Part shown: positions 19,224-27,944 of the stretch, in pieces
How the letters are laid out: each line of letters opens with the position of its first letter
Position numbering within the stretch: the stretch's first letter is position 1
NCBI GenBank assembly: GCA_040222185.1
Contig: JAVKDP010000053.1
Span: forward strand, 1-52,039
Source of the DNA: JAVKDP01 sp040222185
GTDB taxonomy: Bacteria > Bacteroidota > Rhodothermia > Balneolales > Balneolaceae
Length of the DNA: 52,039 nt
Direction: 5' to 3'
Position numbers and translations under genes: made by a program
The notes under the pieces: generated by a model
What the model was told of the DNA's origin: nothing
What the model saw: the letters and a program-made list of their open reading frames with translations, nothing else
Databases searched by the model: none

Positions 19224-19248
19224 TCAATTAATAAAAGTAACGTTCAAA

Positions 19249-19518
19249 TTATTTTGTAGCTCTGCCAAGGAATATTCCGATAAGAACTCCGGCAACTACT
19301 GCCAGACCCAACCCTCTTTCCGGGTTAGCTCTTACATACCTGCGAGCATTTCTATACTCATGCTTTAGTTCTTTTTCGAGCCAATCTCTTTCATCCTTTA
19401 ATTTATCGATGATTACATCGTACTTTTGTTCTACCTTTGCCTGAACTTCTTCAGAAGCTTCGGTGACTTTTTTTCCGATTTTCTTTTGAACCTGGTCAAT
19501 TTTTGATGAATCTGACAT
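19249..19518 (-). CDS. DUF883 / YqjD-ElaB-like membrane-anchored protein
   Basis: An 89-residue protein with a long charged, probably helical N-terminal part (about residues 1-65, rich in Lys and Glu). One C-terminal hydrophobic segment follows (LGLAVVAGVLIGIFLGR, about 70-87) and ends in Arg-Ala-Thr-Lys. The RRYVRANPERGLGLAVVAG pattern is typical of DUF883. E. coli relatives YqjD and ElaB are inner-membrane proteins reported to bind ribosomes in stationary phase. Whether this one does is unknown. It lies upstream of prfB on the same strand and divergent from btaA. Confidence 0.8.
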   Translation of the reverse strand: MSDSSKIDQVQKKIGKKVTEASEEVQAKVEQKYDVIIDKLKDERDWLEKELKHEYRNARRYVRANPERGLGLAVVAGVLIGIFLGRATK

Positions 19519-19612
19519 AATAGTATCCTCGTTAATGAACTTCGAAAATACAAAAATGAAGCATAATTGTTTGAATGATTACCCTGAATCGCAAACTTAT
19601 TTTTTGTTCTAA

Positions 19613-20737
19613 ATGAAGTACACCCCTTCTCAGATTTGGTTTAATTTTCTGCACTCCAATTATCTGATATATAATATTTCATGGGAAGATTCTTTAGTAG
19701 ACAGGCAACTATTAAAGCTTGATCACGAGAGCGAAGTACTGACGATCACAAGCGCTGGCTGTAACATATTGGACTACGCGCTTGAGAAGCCGAAGTCTAT
19801 TGACAGTGTTGATATTAATTCTAAACAAACGGCTTTATTCGATCTTAAGAGAGTTCTTATTGAACATGGAGACTATGTTCTCTTCTCAGATTTTTTTGCA
19901 AAAGGAAAGGTAACTGATTACAAATCGGTTTACTCCACAATCAGGGATTCACTCAAGCCTGAAAGCCGGGTTTTCTGGGACAGAAAAATCTCATACTTCG
20001 ATCCAACTGGCAGAGGTTTGTTTTACCACGGTGGAGCGGGAATATTTGCACGATATCTGAACTATATTTTAAAAAAGAAAAATATCGCTAACGAAGTTTC
20101 TGAGCTAATCCGTTCAGAAAATATAGAAGAACGAGAGCAGGTTTTTAAATTCATTTCTGGCAAGTTATGGGAAGGGCCGGAAAGATATATCTGGAAAACA
20201 AACGGAGTACTGAGCCTGGCGGGAATACCCAGAACTCAAAGAGATTCTATTGGGGACATAAACAGTTTTATGAAAAAAGTACTCGAGAAAGTTTTTGTTC
20301 ATCAATCTGCAAGGAATAATCCATATTGGAGAGTATATCTTGAAGGTGCTTACCAACCTGAGTGCTACCCTGACTATTTAAAGAAAAAGAATTTTGAAAT
20401 ACTAAGAGATCAATTAAAAGCTATTTCCAGCTCTACAAAGAGCATATATAGTCACCTTCTTAATGTAGATAAGAGATATAGTCACTTCCATCTCCTCGAC
20501 CATATGGATTGGTTGGCTGGCCACAATAATGAAGTATTAAGCAAACAATGGGACTTGATAATTAAACGAGCGGATAGAAAAGCTAAAGTTCTTTTCAGAA
20601 CTGCTCATAATGACATTAACTTTATACCAGGTTTTGTAAAAGAGGCATTCGATTTTGAAAAAGTACCTACTTCATTTATTAACAAAAGTGATCGTGTGGG
20701 TACTTATTCAGGAACCTATTTGGGAACATTGCGATGA
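19613..20737 (+). CDS. btaA: BtaA: SAM:diacylglycerol 3-amino-3-carboxypropyltransferase
   Basis: A 374-residue DUF3419/BtaA protein that transfers the aminocarboxypropyl group of SAM to diacylglycerol, the first step of betaine lipid (DGTS) synthesis. The SAM-binding core reads VLTITSAGCNILDYAL (about residues 41-56), followed by SIDSVDINSKQTALFDLK. Further family signatures are FWDRKISYFDPTGRGLFYHGGAG and FHLLDHMDWLAGHNNEVLSKQWDLI. Its stop overlaps the btaB start as ATGA, so the two are translationally coupled. Betaine lipids replace phospholipids under phosphate starvation in many marine bacteria; regulation cannot be read from the upstream sequence. Confidence 0.93.
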   Translation: MKYTPSQIWFNFLHSNYLIYNISWEDSLVDRQLLKLDHESEVLTITSAGCNILDYALEKPKSIDSVDINSKQTALFDLKRVLIEHGDYVLFSDFFAKGKVTDYKSVYSTIRDSLKPESRVFWDRKISYFDPTGRGLFYHGGAGIFARYLNYILKKKNIANEVSELIRSENIEEREQVFKFISGKLWEGPERYIWKTNGVLSLAGIPRTQRDSIGDINSFMKKVLEKVFVHQSARNNPYWRVYLEGAYQPECYPDYLKKKNFEILRDQLKAISSSTKSIYSHLLNVDKRYSHFHLLDHMDWLAGHNNEVLSKQWDLIIKRADRKAKVLFRTAHNDINFIPGFVKEAFDFEKVPTSFINKSDRVGTYSGTYLGTLR

Positions 20738-21336
20738 TACTTTCTAATATCGAGCATTACTACAGAACACACTCAAGGTTCTATGATTTGACAAGGTGGG
20801 CTTTCCTCTTTGGCAGAGCTTCGGTTAAGAACCAATTCCCAGAACTGCCACCAGAGTCTACTATTCTAGACCTTGGATGTGGAACTGGTAATCAGCTATC
20901 GGCACTCATTAAAAAGTATCCTCAATCTAATATTATCGGTATGGATATGTCACCGGAAATGTTGAATAAAGCCAAAAAAAAGTTTGGGACTTCTATCCAA
21001 TTAAGAAGGGATTATTACAATCAAGAAAGTTTTAAAGAATCAGAACTGGACCTGGTAATCTGTTCCTATTCTTTGACAATGTTTGATGGTAAGGAAAAAG
21101 CATTAAGTAACATTCAAAAACATCTGAAAGATACAGGCTCTCTGGTAGTAGTAGATTTTGATTCCTCTCCTTTCGAATGGTTCAAAAAATGGATGAGGTT
21201 AAATCATGTAGATATGAGATTCGAAATCTTTAGTAAACTTAAATCACTATTTCCTCATCACCAATATAAAGGGAAAAAAGCCTACTTCGGTTTGTATTCA
21301 TATTCTACATTTCGAGCCCGAAAAACTCTTAGATAA
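20734..21336 (+). CDS. btaB: BtaB-like SAM-dependent N-methyltransferase
   Basis: A 200-residue class I SAM methyltransferase with motif I ILDLGCGTGNQ (about residues 44-54), the acidic residue in IIGMDMSPEML and motif IV-like DLVICSYSLTMF. The N-terminal HYYRTHSRFYDLTRWAFLFGR matches BtaB-type enzymes, which trimethylate diacylglyceryl-homoserine to DGTS. The 4-base overlap with btaA supports this role more strongly than the sequence alone, since the fold is generic. It ends convergently with the ABC transporter gene at 21445, and no terminator is evident between them. Confidence 0.88.
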   Translation: MILSNIEHYYRTHSRFYDLTRWAFLFGRASVKNQFPELPPESTILDLGCGTGNQLSALIKKYPQSNIIGMDMSPEMLNKAKKKFGTSIQLRRDYYNQESFKESELDLVICSYSLTMFDGKEKALSNIQKHLKDTGSLVVVDFDSSPFEWFKKWMRLNHVDMRFEIFSKLKSLFPHHQYKGKKAYFGLYSYSTFRARKTLR

Positions 21337-21444
21337 TTTGATAATAGCTGGTAAAGCCTGTTATGAGAGCATCGAAAAAGTTAAACGGATTTACCAAAGT
21401 AGACCTTGAAGCAAATATGCGAAATGCTCCGAAGGATCATTTTT

Positions 21445-23220
21445 CTACTCAGGGACAAGTTGGTCTTTGTACTGCAATTCGTACAGTTTTTTATAAATTC
21501 CGTTTTCCTGGAGTATGAGCTCCTGGTGAGATCCTTGTTCTCTTATCTCTCCTTTATGCATCACCAATATCTTATCGGCGTGCTGAATAGTTGAAAGCCT
21601 GTGAGCAATTACAATAGATGTTCTCCCCTCCATCATTTTCTCACTGGCTTCATTTACCAACGATTCCGTTTCTGAGTCGATACTTGAAGTAGCTTCATCA
21701 AGAATTAAGATTTTGGGATCAAATACCATTGCCCGTACAAAACAGATAAGCTGGCGTTGTCCCATAGAAAGTGATGAGCCTTGTTGCTTAAGCTCAAAGT
21801 CGTAAGTACCTGGTAATTTCTCTATAAAATGATGTGCTTCAACATCGTGTGCCGCTTTGATTACATCCTCCCTGGTAATGTTTTCTTCACCCAACGTAAT
21901 ATTCTCTAATATTGATCCAGTAAAAAGAGCATTGTCTTGTAATACAAGTGAGAAATAATATCGTAAATCTGAAAGAGCCAGCTCTTTGATATCAATTCCA
22001 TCCAGTTTGATAGAACCTTTTTGGATATCATAAAACCTGAGTAAAAGGCTTATTATTGTTGTTTTACCAGCTCCGGTTGCTCCAACAATGGCAATATTTT
22101 CTCCAGGATGAGCAGTAAAGGATACATCTTTAAGTACATAATCTTCTCCTTCATTGTATTTGAACCATACATTCTCAAACTCAATCTCACCCTTAGGGTT
22201 TTGAATACGGACCGGCTTTTCGGATTCTATTACAGCTGTTTCCTGGTCAAGTACATTAAAGATTCTTTCAGAAGAAGCCAATGCAGACTGTAGTGTATTA
22301 AACTTTTCAGACAGACCTCTTATCGGCATGAAGAACTGCCGCGAATATTGAATAAATGCCAGGAGAACTCCAAAGGTTACTCCATCCATAAGAGCTCTTC
22401 CGCCACCATACCAGACAATCAGAGCCATGGCAAAACTTGAAAATACTTCAACCAAAGGCCAAAATATTGAGAAGTAGAAGATAGTTTCTACATGAGCTGC
22501 CTTGTGATCAGCATTAATCTCTTCAAACTTTTCTTGTTGTTTTTTTTCCCTGTTAAATAGTTGAACAACATCCATCCCATTGATATGCTCTTGTACAAAT
22601 GAATTCAGGTTGGAGATTTGATCTCTCACTTTCAAAAAAGCAACTCTCACTTTTTCTTTGAACCAGAAGGTAGCATAGAACAAAACAGGTAATACAGCTA
22701 TTGTTACTATACTTAGTTCCCAGTTCATGCTAAACATGAAGAACAAAATGAATATGATCCTGAACATATCTCCTATCATGGCAACAACGCCATCAGAGAG
22801 CAACTCACTTAGAGCCTCAACATCACTTGTGGTTCTAGTAATCAACCTTCCTATTGGAGTTTTGTCGAAGTACTGAACATTCAGGGATTGGATTTTCTCG
22901 AAAATACTATTTCGAAGTGAGTAAAGTGTATTTTGACCAAACCACCTTGTGAGATAAGTGGTAATCATCTGGAGTATAAACTCACTTAGCAGCGCTCCGA
23001 ATAGCAGAATAATAATCCAGTTCAAACCTTCAAAGTTATCCAGGGCTATATAATCATCAATAGCAATCTGAATCAGCTTTGGACGAATGGTTCCAAGAAA
23101 AGACGCACTTAAAGTTAGTACTATGGCTAATACTACGAACCACTTGTAAGGCTTAATAAAAAAATAAAGCCGTCGAACTAGTTTTCTATCGACGGCTTTT
23201 TCGTTTTTCTCTTTACTCAC
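21445..23220 (-). CDS. ABC exporter half-transporter, catalytically consensus subunit of a likely heterodimer
   Basis: A 591-residue fused permease-ATPase. Six transmembrane helices fill about residues 20-320. The nucleotide-binding domain has Walker A GATGAGKT (about 378-385) and Walker B ILILDEATSS with the catalytic Glu. The signature is degenerate, LSMGQ instead of LSGGQ. A degenerate signature paired with an intact Walker B is the pattern of the TM288/BmrD-type partner in heterodimeric exporters. The matching partner, with the opposite defects, is encoded at 24627-26420. Substrates of such pairs are drugs, lipids or peptides, and cannot be told here. It lies 11 bp after rnz on the same strand. 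Confidence 0.9.
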   Translation of the reverse strand: MSKEKNEKAVDRKLVRRLYFFIKPYKWFVVLAIVLTLSASFLGTIRPKLIQIAIDDYIALDNFEGLNWIIILLFGALLSEFILQMITTYLTRWFGQNTLYSLRNSIFEKIQSLNVQYFDKTPIGRLITRTTSDVEALSELLSDGVVAMIGDMFRIIFILFFMFSMNWELSIVTIAVLPVLFYATFWFKEKVRVAFLKVRDQISNLNSFVQEHINGMDVVQLFNREKKQQEKFEEINADHKAAHVETIFYFSIFWPLVEVFSSFAMALIVWYGGGRALMDGVTFGVLLAFIQYSRQFFMPIRGLSEKFNTLQSALASSERIFNVLDQETAVIESEKPVRIQNPKGEIEFENVWFKYNEGEDYVLKDVSFTAHPGENIAIVGATGAGKTTIISLLLRFYDIQKGSIKLDGIDIKELALSDLRYYFSLVLQDNALFTGSILENITLGEENITREDVIKAAHDVEAHHFIEKLPGTYDFELKQQGSSLSMGQRQLICFVRAMVFDPKILILDEATSSIDSETESLVNEASEKMMEGRTSIVIAHRLSTIQHADKILVMHKGEIREQGSHQELILQENGIYKKLYELQYKDQLVPE

Positions 23221-23231
23221 TAATAAACTAC

Positions 23232-24566
23232 TTAGAACCTATCAAAATCGTCATATGACGTTCTTGGTGAAGTACTTCTTTTTGGTTGAGTCTCATTACT
23301 TCCAGAGCCTCTGGTATCACGGTTATAAGAACTACTACCATAATTACGTGAACCTCTGTCAGAGCGATCGTTACTATATCGGTTATCTCTGTCCCGGCTA
23401 TACCGATCATTATTCCCATACCTGTCGCCTCCACGATCATAGTTACGACCTCCGCCACGTCTGTCGTTATCATAACGACCACCGCTACGGTATCCACCAT
23501 CTCTGGAACCTGAACCTCTACGTGGCCTGAAATTACGACCACCGCTACTTCTTCGATCTCCTCCATAGCTTTTCTGATGTCCAGAAGACTCACTTTTCTT
23601 AGTAAGATCTTTTAGCTCAGCTTTTGCAGTGATGATACCACGCTCATGTGTCGGATCAGTAAATATTGGCCTTAGTTCACTTGCCAGCCATGTAGGATAA
23701 AAACCTTCTCTGGCTTCTTTCAACAACACATGCAAGTTTGTGTATCGAGCTGAAAAGTGACCAATTACAAGTAATTTAGTTTGAGCTTCCGTAGCAACTC
23801 TTGCTGCATCAGCTGTAGTAGAGTGCCCGGTTTTACGAGCTTTATCTGCGAGTTGTACGCCAAAAGTTGCTTCATGGAAAAGAATATTCGTATTCATCGC
23901 CAGTTTTACTGAATTCGGGCAGTACTCAGTATCTGTGATGTACGCAAAACTCTCACCTGGTCTAGGATGACCCACTATATCTGACGGTTCGATTACTGTG
24001 CCATCAGCAAGTGTTACGCTATTTCCAGCCTTTAGCTCCTTGAATTGCTCATCTTCTGAAACTCCAAGATCGCTGGCTTTTACTGCATCTACTTTCCCCG
24101 GTTTATCTTTTTCCTGGAAGCGATAACCAAGGCAGAATCTTTTGTGCTTTAGTGGCCTTGCTTCAACATAAAAATCACTTTCATCTACAACTATTGCTTC
24201 CTCTACACCTTCCTCAACTTCACTAAACTTGATCTCGTAGCCTAGTTCCACTCCGGAAAACTTAAGGTTCCACTCCACATATTGCTTAATGCCCTTTGGA
24301 CCTGCAATAGTTAATACTTTTTCTCTTCTCTGTAATTGTAATGTGGACAATAGTCCCATTAAACCAGAGTAATGATCTACGTCAAAGTGAGTGATAAACA
24401 CACATTCAATCTTAGATCTTTTTACGCCTGCCTGAAGCATGCTCATTTGTGCATTCTCTCCACAGTCAAACAAATATACACTGCCTTCTCTCCAAAGTGC
24501 TACTGCAGGTAGATGCCTTATTGCCGTTGGTGTTGCAGAAGCAATGCCTAGTGGTATTACAATCAT
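23232..24566 (-). CDS. rnz: Ribonuclease Z with Arg/Gly-rich C-terminal extension
   Basis: A 444-residue metallo-beta-lactamase-fold protein of the RNase Z family, the endonuclease that removes tRNA 3' trailers. Residues 1-320 form the enzyme: FDCGENAQMSML, the metal motif, TDTE (Asp212), GHST (His248) and GHFSARY (His270). The metal motif reads HFDVDH (60-65), so the second His of the usual HxHxDH is Asp62; zinc binding may still work. Residues about 325-444 are a low-complexity tail rich in Arg, Gly, Ser, Asp, Tyr and Asn (RGGGR, RSGGR, NRYSND), normally absent from roughly 310-residue bacterial RNase Z. Such RGG tails bind RNA in other proteins. A Shine-Dalgarno GGGAG lies 8 nt before ATG 24566. 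It sits between two ABC half-transporter genes. Confidence 0.88.
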   Translation of the reverse strand: MIVIPLGIASATPTAIRHLPAVALWREGSVYLFDCGENAQMSMLQAGVKRSKIECVFITHFDVDHYSGLMGLLSTLQLQRREKVLTIAGPKGIKQYVEWNLKFSGVELGYEIKFSEVEEGVEEAIVVDESDFYVEARPLKHKRFCLGYRFQEKDKPGKVDAVKASDLGVSEDEQFKELKAGNSVTLADGTVIEPSDIVGHPRPGESFAYITDTEYCPNSVKLAMNTNILFHEATFGVQLADKARKTGHSTTADAARVATEAQTKLLVIGHFSARYTNLHVLLKEAREGFYPTWLASELRPIFTDPTHERGIITAKAELKDLTKKSESSGHQKSYGGDRRSSGGRNFRPRRGSGSRDGGYRSGGRYDNDRRGGGRNYDRGGDRYGNNDRYSRDRDNRYSNDRSDRGSRNYGSSSYNRDTRGSGSNETQPKRSTSPRTSYDDFDRF

Positions 24567-24590
24567 TTTATTTCTCCCGTTTTCGAATAT

Positions 24591-24616
24591 GGGATTTTGC
24601 TTTCAACAAATATCCC
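24591..24616 (-). other. Intercistronic stem-loop between the ABC gene and rnz
   Basis: GGGATTTTG (24591-24599) pairs with CAAATATCCC (24607-24616) with one bulged base and a 7-nt loop. It has no T run on the minus strand, so it may stabilise or process the mRNA and is unlikely to terminate it. It lies in the 60-bp gap just upstream of rnz. Confidence 0.35.
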
Positions 24617-24626
24617 GGTTAAGTTT

Positions 24627-26420
24627 TTAAATTTCAGCTAATTCTTGTTCTATTAGTTGTTTCTTATACATAGCCTTGTAGTGGCCATCTCTTTCTAAGA
24701 GTTCTTCATGAGTCCCGTGCTCAACAATCTGTCCTGCTTTTAGATAGTAAATAATATCAGCATCCTTTATGGTTGATATCCTATGACTTATCATTATTGT
24801 TGTCCTTCTACCTTGTTTCTCACTAAGCTGCTTTAGTATAGCATCTTCTGTTTTTGTATCAACCGCACTTAATGAATCATCAAATATTAGTATCTCAGGA
24901 TTTTTTATAAGAGCTCTTGCAATCGCTGTCCTTTGTTTTTGGCCCCCAGAAAGTGTAATCCCGCGCTCGCCAAGAATAGTCTTAAATTTTTTCTCAAAAT
25001 CCAAAATATTCTCTTTAACCTGTGCTTTTTCTGCAGCCTCTTCAACTAGTTTAATATCAGCATGCTCAACACCAAAAGCTATATTTTCTTCAATCGTATC
25101 TGAAAACAAAAAGTTATCCTGTGGAACATAACCAATTGCTTTTCTCAGCGAAAACAATGAATGATTTTTAGTATTTATTCCATCCAGTAATATCTCTCCT
25201 TCCGTTGGGTCAAATAATCTCGGTATCAATTGAACCAAAGTAGTTTTACCGGAACCCGTTCTCCCTACAATTGCAATATTCTTTCCGGCTTCAAACCTCA
25301 GGTTAATATCCTTGAGTATATATTCGTCGGCATCGGGGTATTTGAACGATACATTACGAAACTCAATACCACTATTAACTTCTATATTTGATACTTCATT
25401 ATTATCCTCAATTTCAATCGGATAGTCTAGAACTTCTTTAATTCGATACCAGGACGCCAACGATTTTTGAAACCTGTTGGTAGTATATCCTAATGCTGCC
25501 ACTGGCCAGATTAAATATGCAACATATATCAGAAATTCAGCGATATTTCCCACAGTTAGTGTTCCTTCAATTATCATATTACCGCCCTGCCAAATCACTA
25601 TTATAAGGGAGATACCAATCAAAAAACCAAGCCCTGGATGGAAAAGAGATTCAATCATGTCTAGTTTTAACTTTTTCTTCCTATAGTCTTCACTCAGTAC
25701 GTTAAACTTCTCCTGCTCATTTTCAAGGCGATTGTATGCTTTAATCAAGCGAATACTTGAAAATGACTCCTTTGCCTGCCCTGCAAGTTGAGAGTACTGT
25801 TCTTGAATTATAATTGAATGTTTGTGAATGAACCCGGTAATCCAGTACGCAAAAATCGATAGCAACGGTAGTGGAATTAAAGCCCACACCATTAACTCTT
25901 TATTGACTACATACATCATTGTGATCACAAAGCCAGCGCGGGTAACTGTATTTATACTATACATAATCACCGGCCCATAATACTCTCTCACTTTGTTCAC
26001 ATCCTCTGTAGCTCGAATGTAAATCTCTCCTTGTGAGAACTTGGAGTAGAATTGCTGAGGTAAAGCCATCAGCTTTTTTATGATATCATTCCTCATATCA
26101 AACTCTACTTTTCTGGATGAAACGATGAGTGTTTGACGTGTTAGAAAGAGAAAAACACCATACAGGGCTACAGTACCAAGCAAGAAAAGTGAATTGACAG
26201 CCAAAATTTGCCCGGCTTCGCTTGTAAAAAGAGTATCAATTAAATTATCCGGGACATCGTAATTCTCAGCAGAGAGTGATTCTACTTTATCAATGGTTCG
26301 TCTTATCAGAAGTGGAATCCAAACCAATGAGAAGTTAGCAGCAGTTAGAAAAATAGCTCCAAGGAAAGTACTCATCTTGTACTTTGAGAGGTATTTATTT
26401 AATTCTCTTATTGCTCCCAC
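24627..26420 (-). CDS. ABC exporter half-transporter, degenerate-site subunit of a likely heterodimer
   Basis: A 597-residue fused permease-ATPase with six membrane segments (about residues 15-325) and an ATPase domain. Walker A is GRTGSGKT (about 384-391) and the signature is the canonical LSGGQ. The Walker B region reads ILIFDDSLSAVD, with Asp where the catalytic Glu is expected. This is the TM287/BmrC-type pattern. Combined with the intact Walker B and degenerate signature of the protein at 21445-23220, it predicts one competent and one degenerate ATP site in a heterodimer. The two genes share orientation and flank rnz, so a single transcript is plausible. The transported substrate is unknown. 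Confidence 0.9.
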   Translation of the reverse strand: MGAIRELNKYLSKYKMSTFLGAIFLTAANFSLVWIPLLIRRTIDKVESLSAENYDVPDNLIDTLFTSEAGQILAVNSLFLLGTVALYGVFLFLTRQTLIVSSRKVEFDMRNDIIKKLMALPQQFYSKFSQGEIYIRATEDVNKVREYYGPVIMYSINTVTRAGFVITMMYVVNKELMVWALIPLPLLSIFAYWITGFIHKHSIIIQEQYSQLAGQAKESFSSIRLIKAYNRLENEQEKFNVLSEDYRKKKLKLDMIESLFHPGLGFLIGISLIIVIWQGGNMIIEGTLTVGNIAEFLIYVAYLIWPVAALGYTTNRFQKSLASWYRIKEVLDYPIEIEDNNEVSNIEVNSGIEFRNVSFKYPDADEYILKDINLRFEAGKNIAIVGRTGSGKTTLVQLIPRLFDPTEGEILLDGINTKNHSLFSLRKAIGYVPQDNFLFSDTIEENIAFGVEHADIKLVEEAAEKAQVKENILDFEKKFKTILGERGITLSGGQKQRTAIARALIKNPEILIFDDSLSAVDTKTEDAILKQLSEKQGRRTTIMISHRISTIKDADIIYYLKAGQIVEHGTHEELLERDGHYKAMYKKQLIEQELAEI

Positions 26421-26466
26421 TTTATTCCTTAAATCTCTTTTCTGTCTTTTTCTTTAAATAGTTTAT

Positions 26467-27837
26467 TTACTTCACTTCGAAAACGGTTACGTTTGGTTTC
26501 ACAGCTTCTTTTTTTAGCAGTGCCGGCCAATATGCTACAACCTCACTTGCTTTTGGCCTACCTCCTGCAAAACCTGTAACTCCACTTGGCCCTGTCAAAA
26601 TTAGTGGAGCTATCTCCATACCAAACCGATTCAAGTCATCTTTATTTTGCCCGGTCACTGAAATACGCATATGGATTTCATTATACTCTGTTTCTAAATC
26701 ATCATTTTCTACTGGTTGTTCAAACGTACCATTAAAGCCTATAAATTCTTTATGAAACTCGTCGAGCTTTAAACCTAAAACTTCCGCTCTTTTTTCAAGT
26801 ATATCTGCTCCCCTTATTGCTTTTTTAAGTGCGTCGGGCCAGGAATAGGCTAGAGTTGCTGAAAGCTTGTATCCATCGTTATAACTTGCTGAGACTTTAT
26901 AGCTATCTGTTTCAGGTATTCCTTTTATCCCGTACACCTTAACAAGATTTTTATCTATGTCTTCAACATGAATAGAAGTAAAGTCTGCAATAACATCCGG
27001 TGTTATATAATCCTTAGGGTCTCCTATCTCATATAAAAGCTGTTCTTTAACAGTCATTGCATTAACCAAACCTCCGGTTCCTTCGTGTTTGGTAACATAA
27101 AACTCACCATTCGGATGTGCTTCTACAATTGGAAAGCCAATGTTCACAAAATCTTCAACCATTTCCCAGTCAGTGAAGTTACCTCCTGAAGATTGTGCTC
27201 CACATTCCAGGATATGACCTGCAACAGTACCAACCGACATCTTATCATAGTCACTATATTCCCAGTCAAACTCATAAATCATTGGAGCAAGAGTTAATCC
27301 TGTGTCTGTTACTCTTCCTGTAATGATGATATCTGCACCTAATTGAAGCGCTTTAACGATAGGCTTACAACCAAAGTAAACATTAGCACTCATTAGTTGT
27401 TCTTTAACAGTAGAGATAGGCTCTCCTGTCTCCATATTCTTCAGAGCATGCCCTTCAGTGATTAGTTCATCAATATCATCAAGTATATTATCTCCATCTA
27501 CAACGGCAACTTTGATTTTATTAAAACCTCTTTCTTTGGCGATTTTTAGTATCTCATCTTTGCATGCCTGAGGATTAACACCACCTGCATTGCTGATTAT
27601 TTTAATGCCATTCTCACTTATTTCAGGTAGTATCTGGTCTATTACTCCAACAAAATCTCTGGCATAACCCCAATCAGGATTTCTCATTTTTTGCTTTTGC
27701 ATAATAGACATGGTCACTTCTGCGAGATAGTCCATTACCAGGTAGTCAATAGGACCTTGCTTAACCTGATTGATCGGTGCGCTTGGGAGATCACCCCAAA
27801 ACCCTTGCCCGGAAGCAATTCTAATACTTTGTTTCAC
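26467..27837 (-). CDS. AtuA / DUF1446 family protein
   Basis: A 456-residue protein of the DUF1446 (acyclic terpene utilisation AtuA-like) family. Typical segments are IRIASGQGFWGDLPSAP at the N-terminus, DYLVMDYLAEVTMSIMQ, ISNAGGVNP near residue 83, DIIITGRVTDTGLTLAP, ECGAQSSGGNFTDW and KHEGTGGLVNAMTVKEQLLYEIGDP. In Pseudomonas AtuA belongs to citronellol/geraniol degradation, but homologues occur widely without that pathway and the activity is unproven. The separate C-terminal AtuA-C domain found in longer members is absent. No other terpene or acyl-CoA catabolic gene is nearby. It is followed 46 bp later by the ABC transporter gene, and preceded by a terminator after the LPP20 lipoprotein gene. 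Confidence 0.82.
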   Translation of the reverse strand: MKQSIRIASGQGFWGDLPSAPINQVKQGPIDYLVMDYLAEVTMSIMQKQKMRNPDWGYARDFVGVIDQILPEISENGIKIISNAGGVNPQACKDEILKIAKERGFNKIKVAVVDGDNILDDIDELITEGHALKNMETGEPISTVKEQLMSANVYFGCKPIVKALQLGADIIITGRVTDTGLTLAPMIYEFDWEYSDYDKMSVGTVAGHILECGAQSSGGNFTDWEMVEDFVNIGFPIVEAHPNGEFYVTKHEGTGGLVNAMTVKEQLLYEIGDPKDYITPDVIADFTSIHVEDIDKNLVKVYGIKGIPETDSYKVSASYNDGYKLSATLAYSWPDALKKAIRGADILEKRAEVLGLKLDEFHKEFIGFNGTFEQPVENDDLETEYNEIHMRISVTGQNKDDLNRFGMEIAPLILTGPSGVTGFAGGRPKASEVVAYWPALLKKEAVKPNVTVFEVK

Positions 27838-27885
27838 TAAATGCCTTCTCTTTCTGGTTGGTTAGTCTCAATAATATCGCTATAA

Positions 27886-27923
27886 AAAAGTATCAGAGAA
27901 ATTAAAACTTGTTACTTCTCTGA
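27886..27923 (-). terminator. Probable terminator after the LPP20-type lipoprotein gene
   Basis: An 8-bp perfect stem, TCAGAGAA (27893-27900) with TTCTCTGA (27916-27923), has a 15-nt loop. On the minus strand it is followed by TAC and six T. It lies about 20 bp after the lipoprotein stop and would end the recO-protease-lipoprotein transcript. Confidence 0.55.
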
Positions 27924-27944
27924 ACTATTTAATCTTTATCAGAA

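Noticed and set aside
21363..21518. Small plus-strand frame after btaB overlapping the ABC transporter 3' end
   Set aside because: No start signal or recognisable family, and half of it is antisense to conserved transporter codons.
23255..23530. Short tandem-looking repeats that could be mistaken for a CRISPR or satellite array
   Set aside because: They are codon-level repeats of the RGG-type tail, irregular in length and without spacers.
23228..23593. Minus-strand Val/Thr/Ile-rich 121-codon frame over the rnz tail
   Set aside because: A frame-shifted reading of the Arg/Gly-rich repeat codons. The rnz frame is continuous and explains the sequence.
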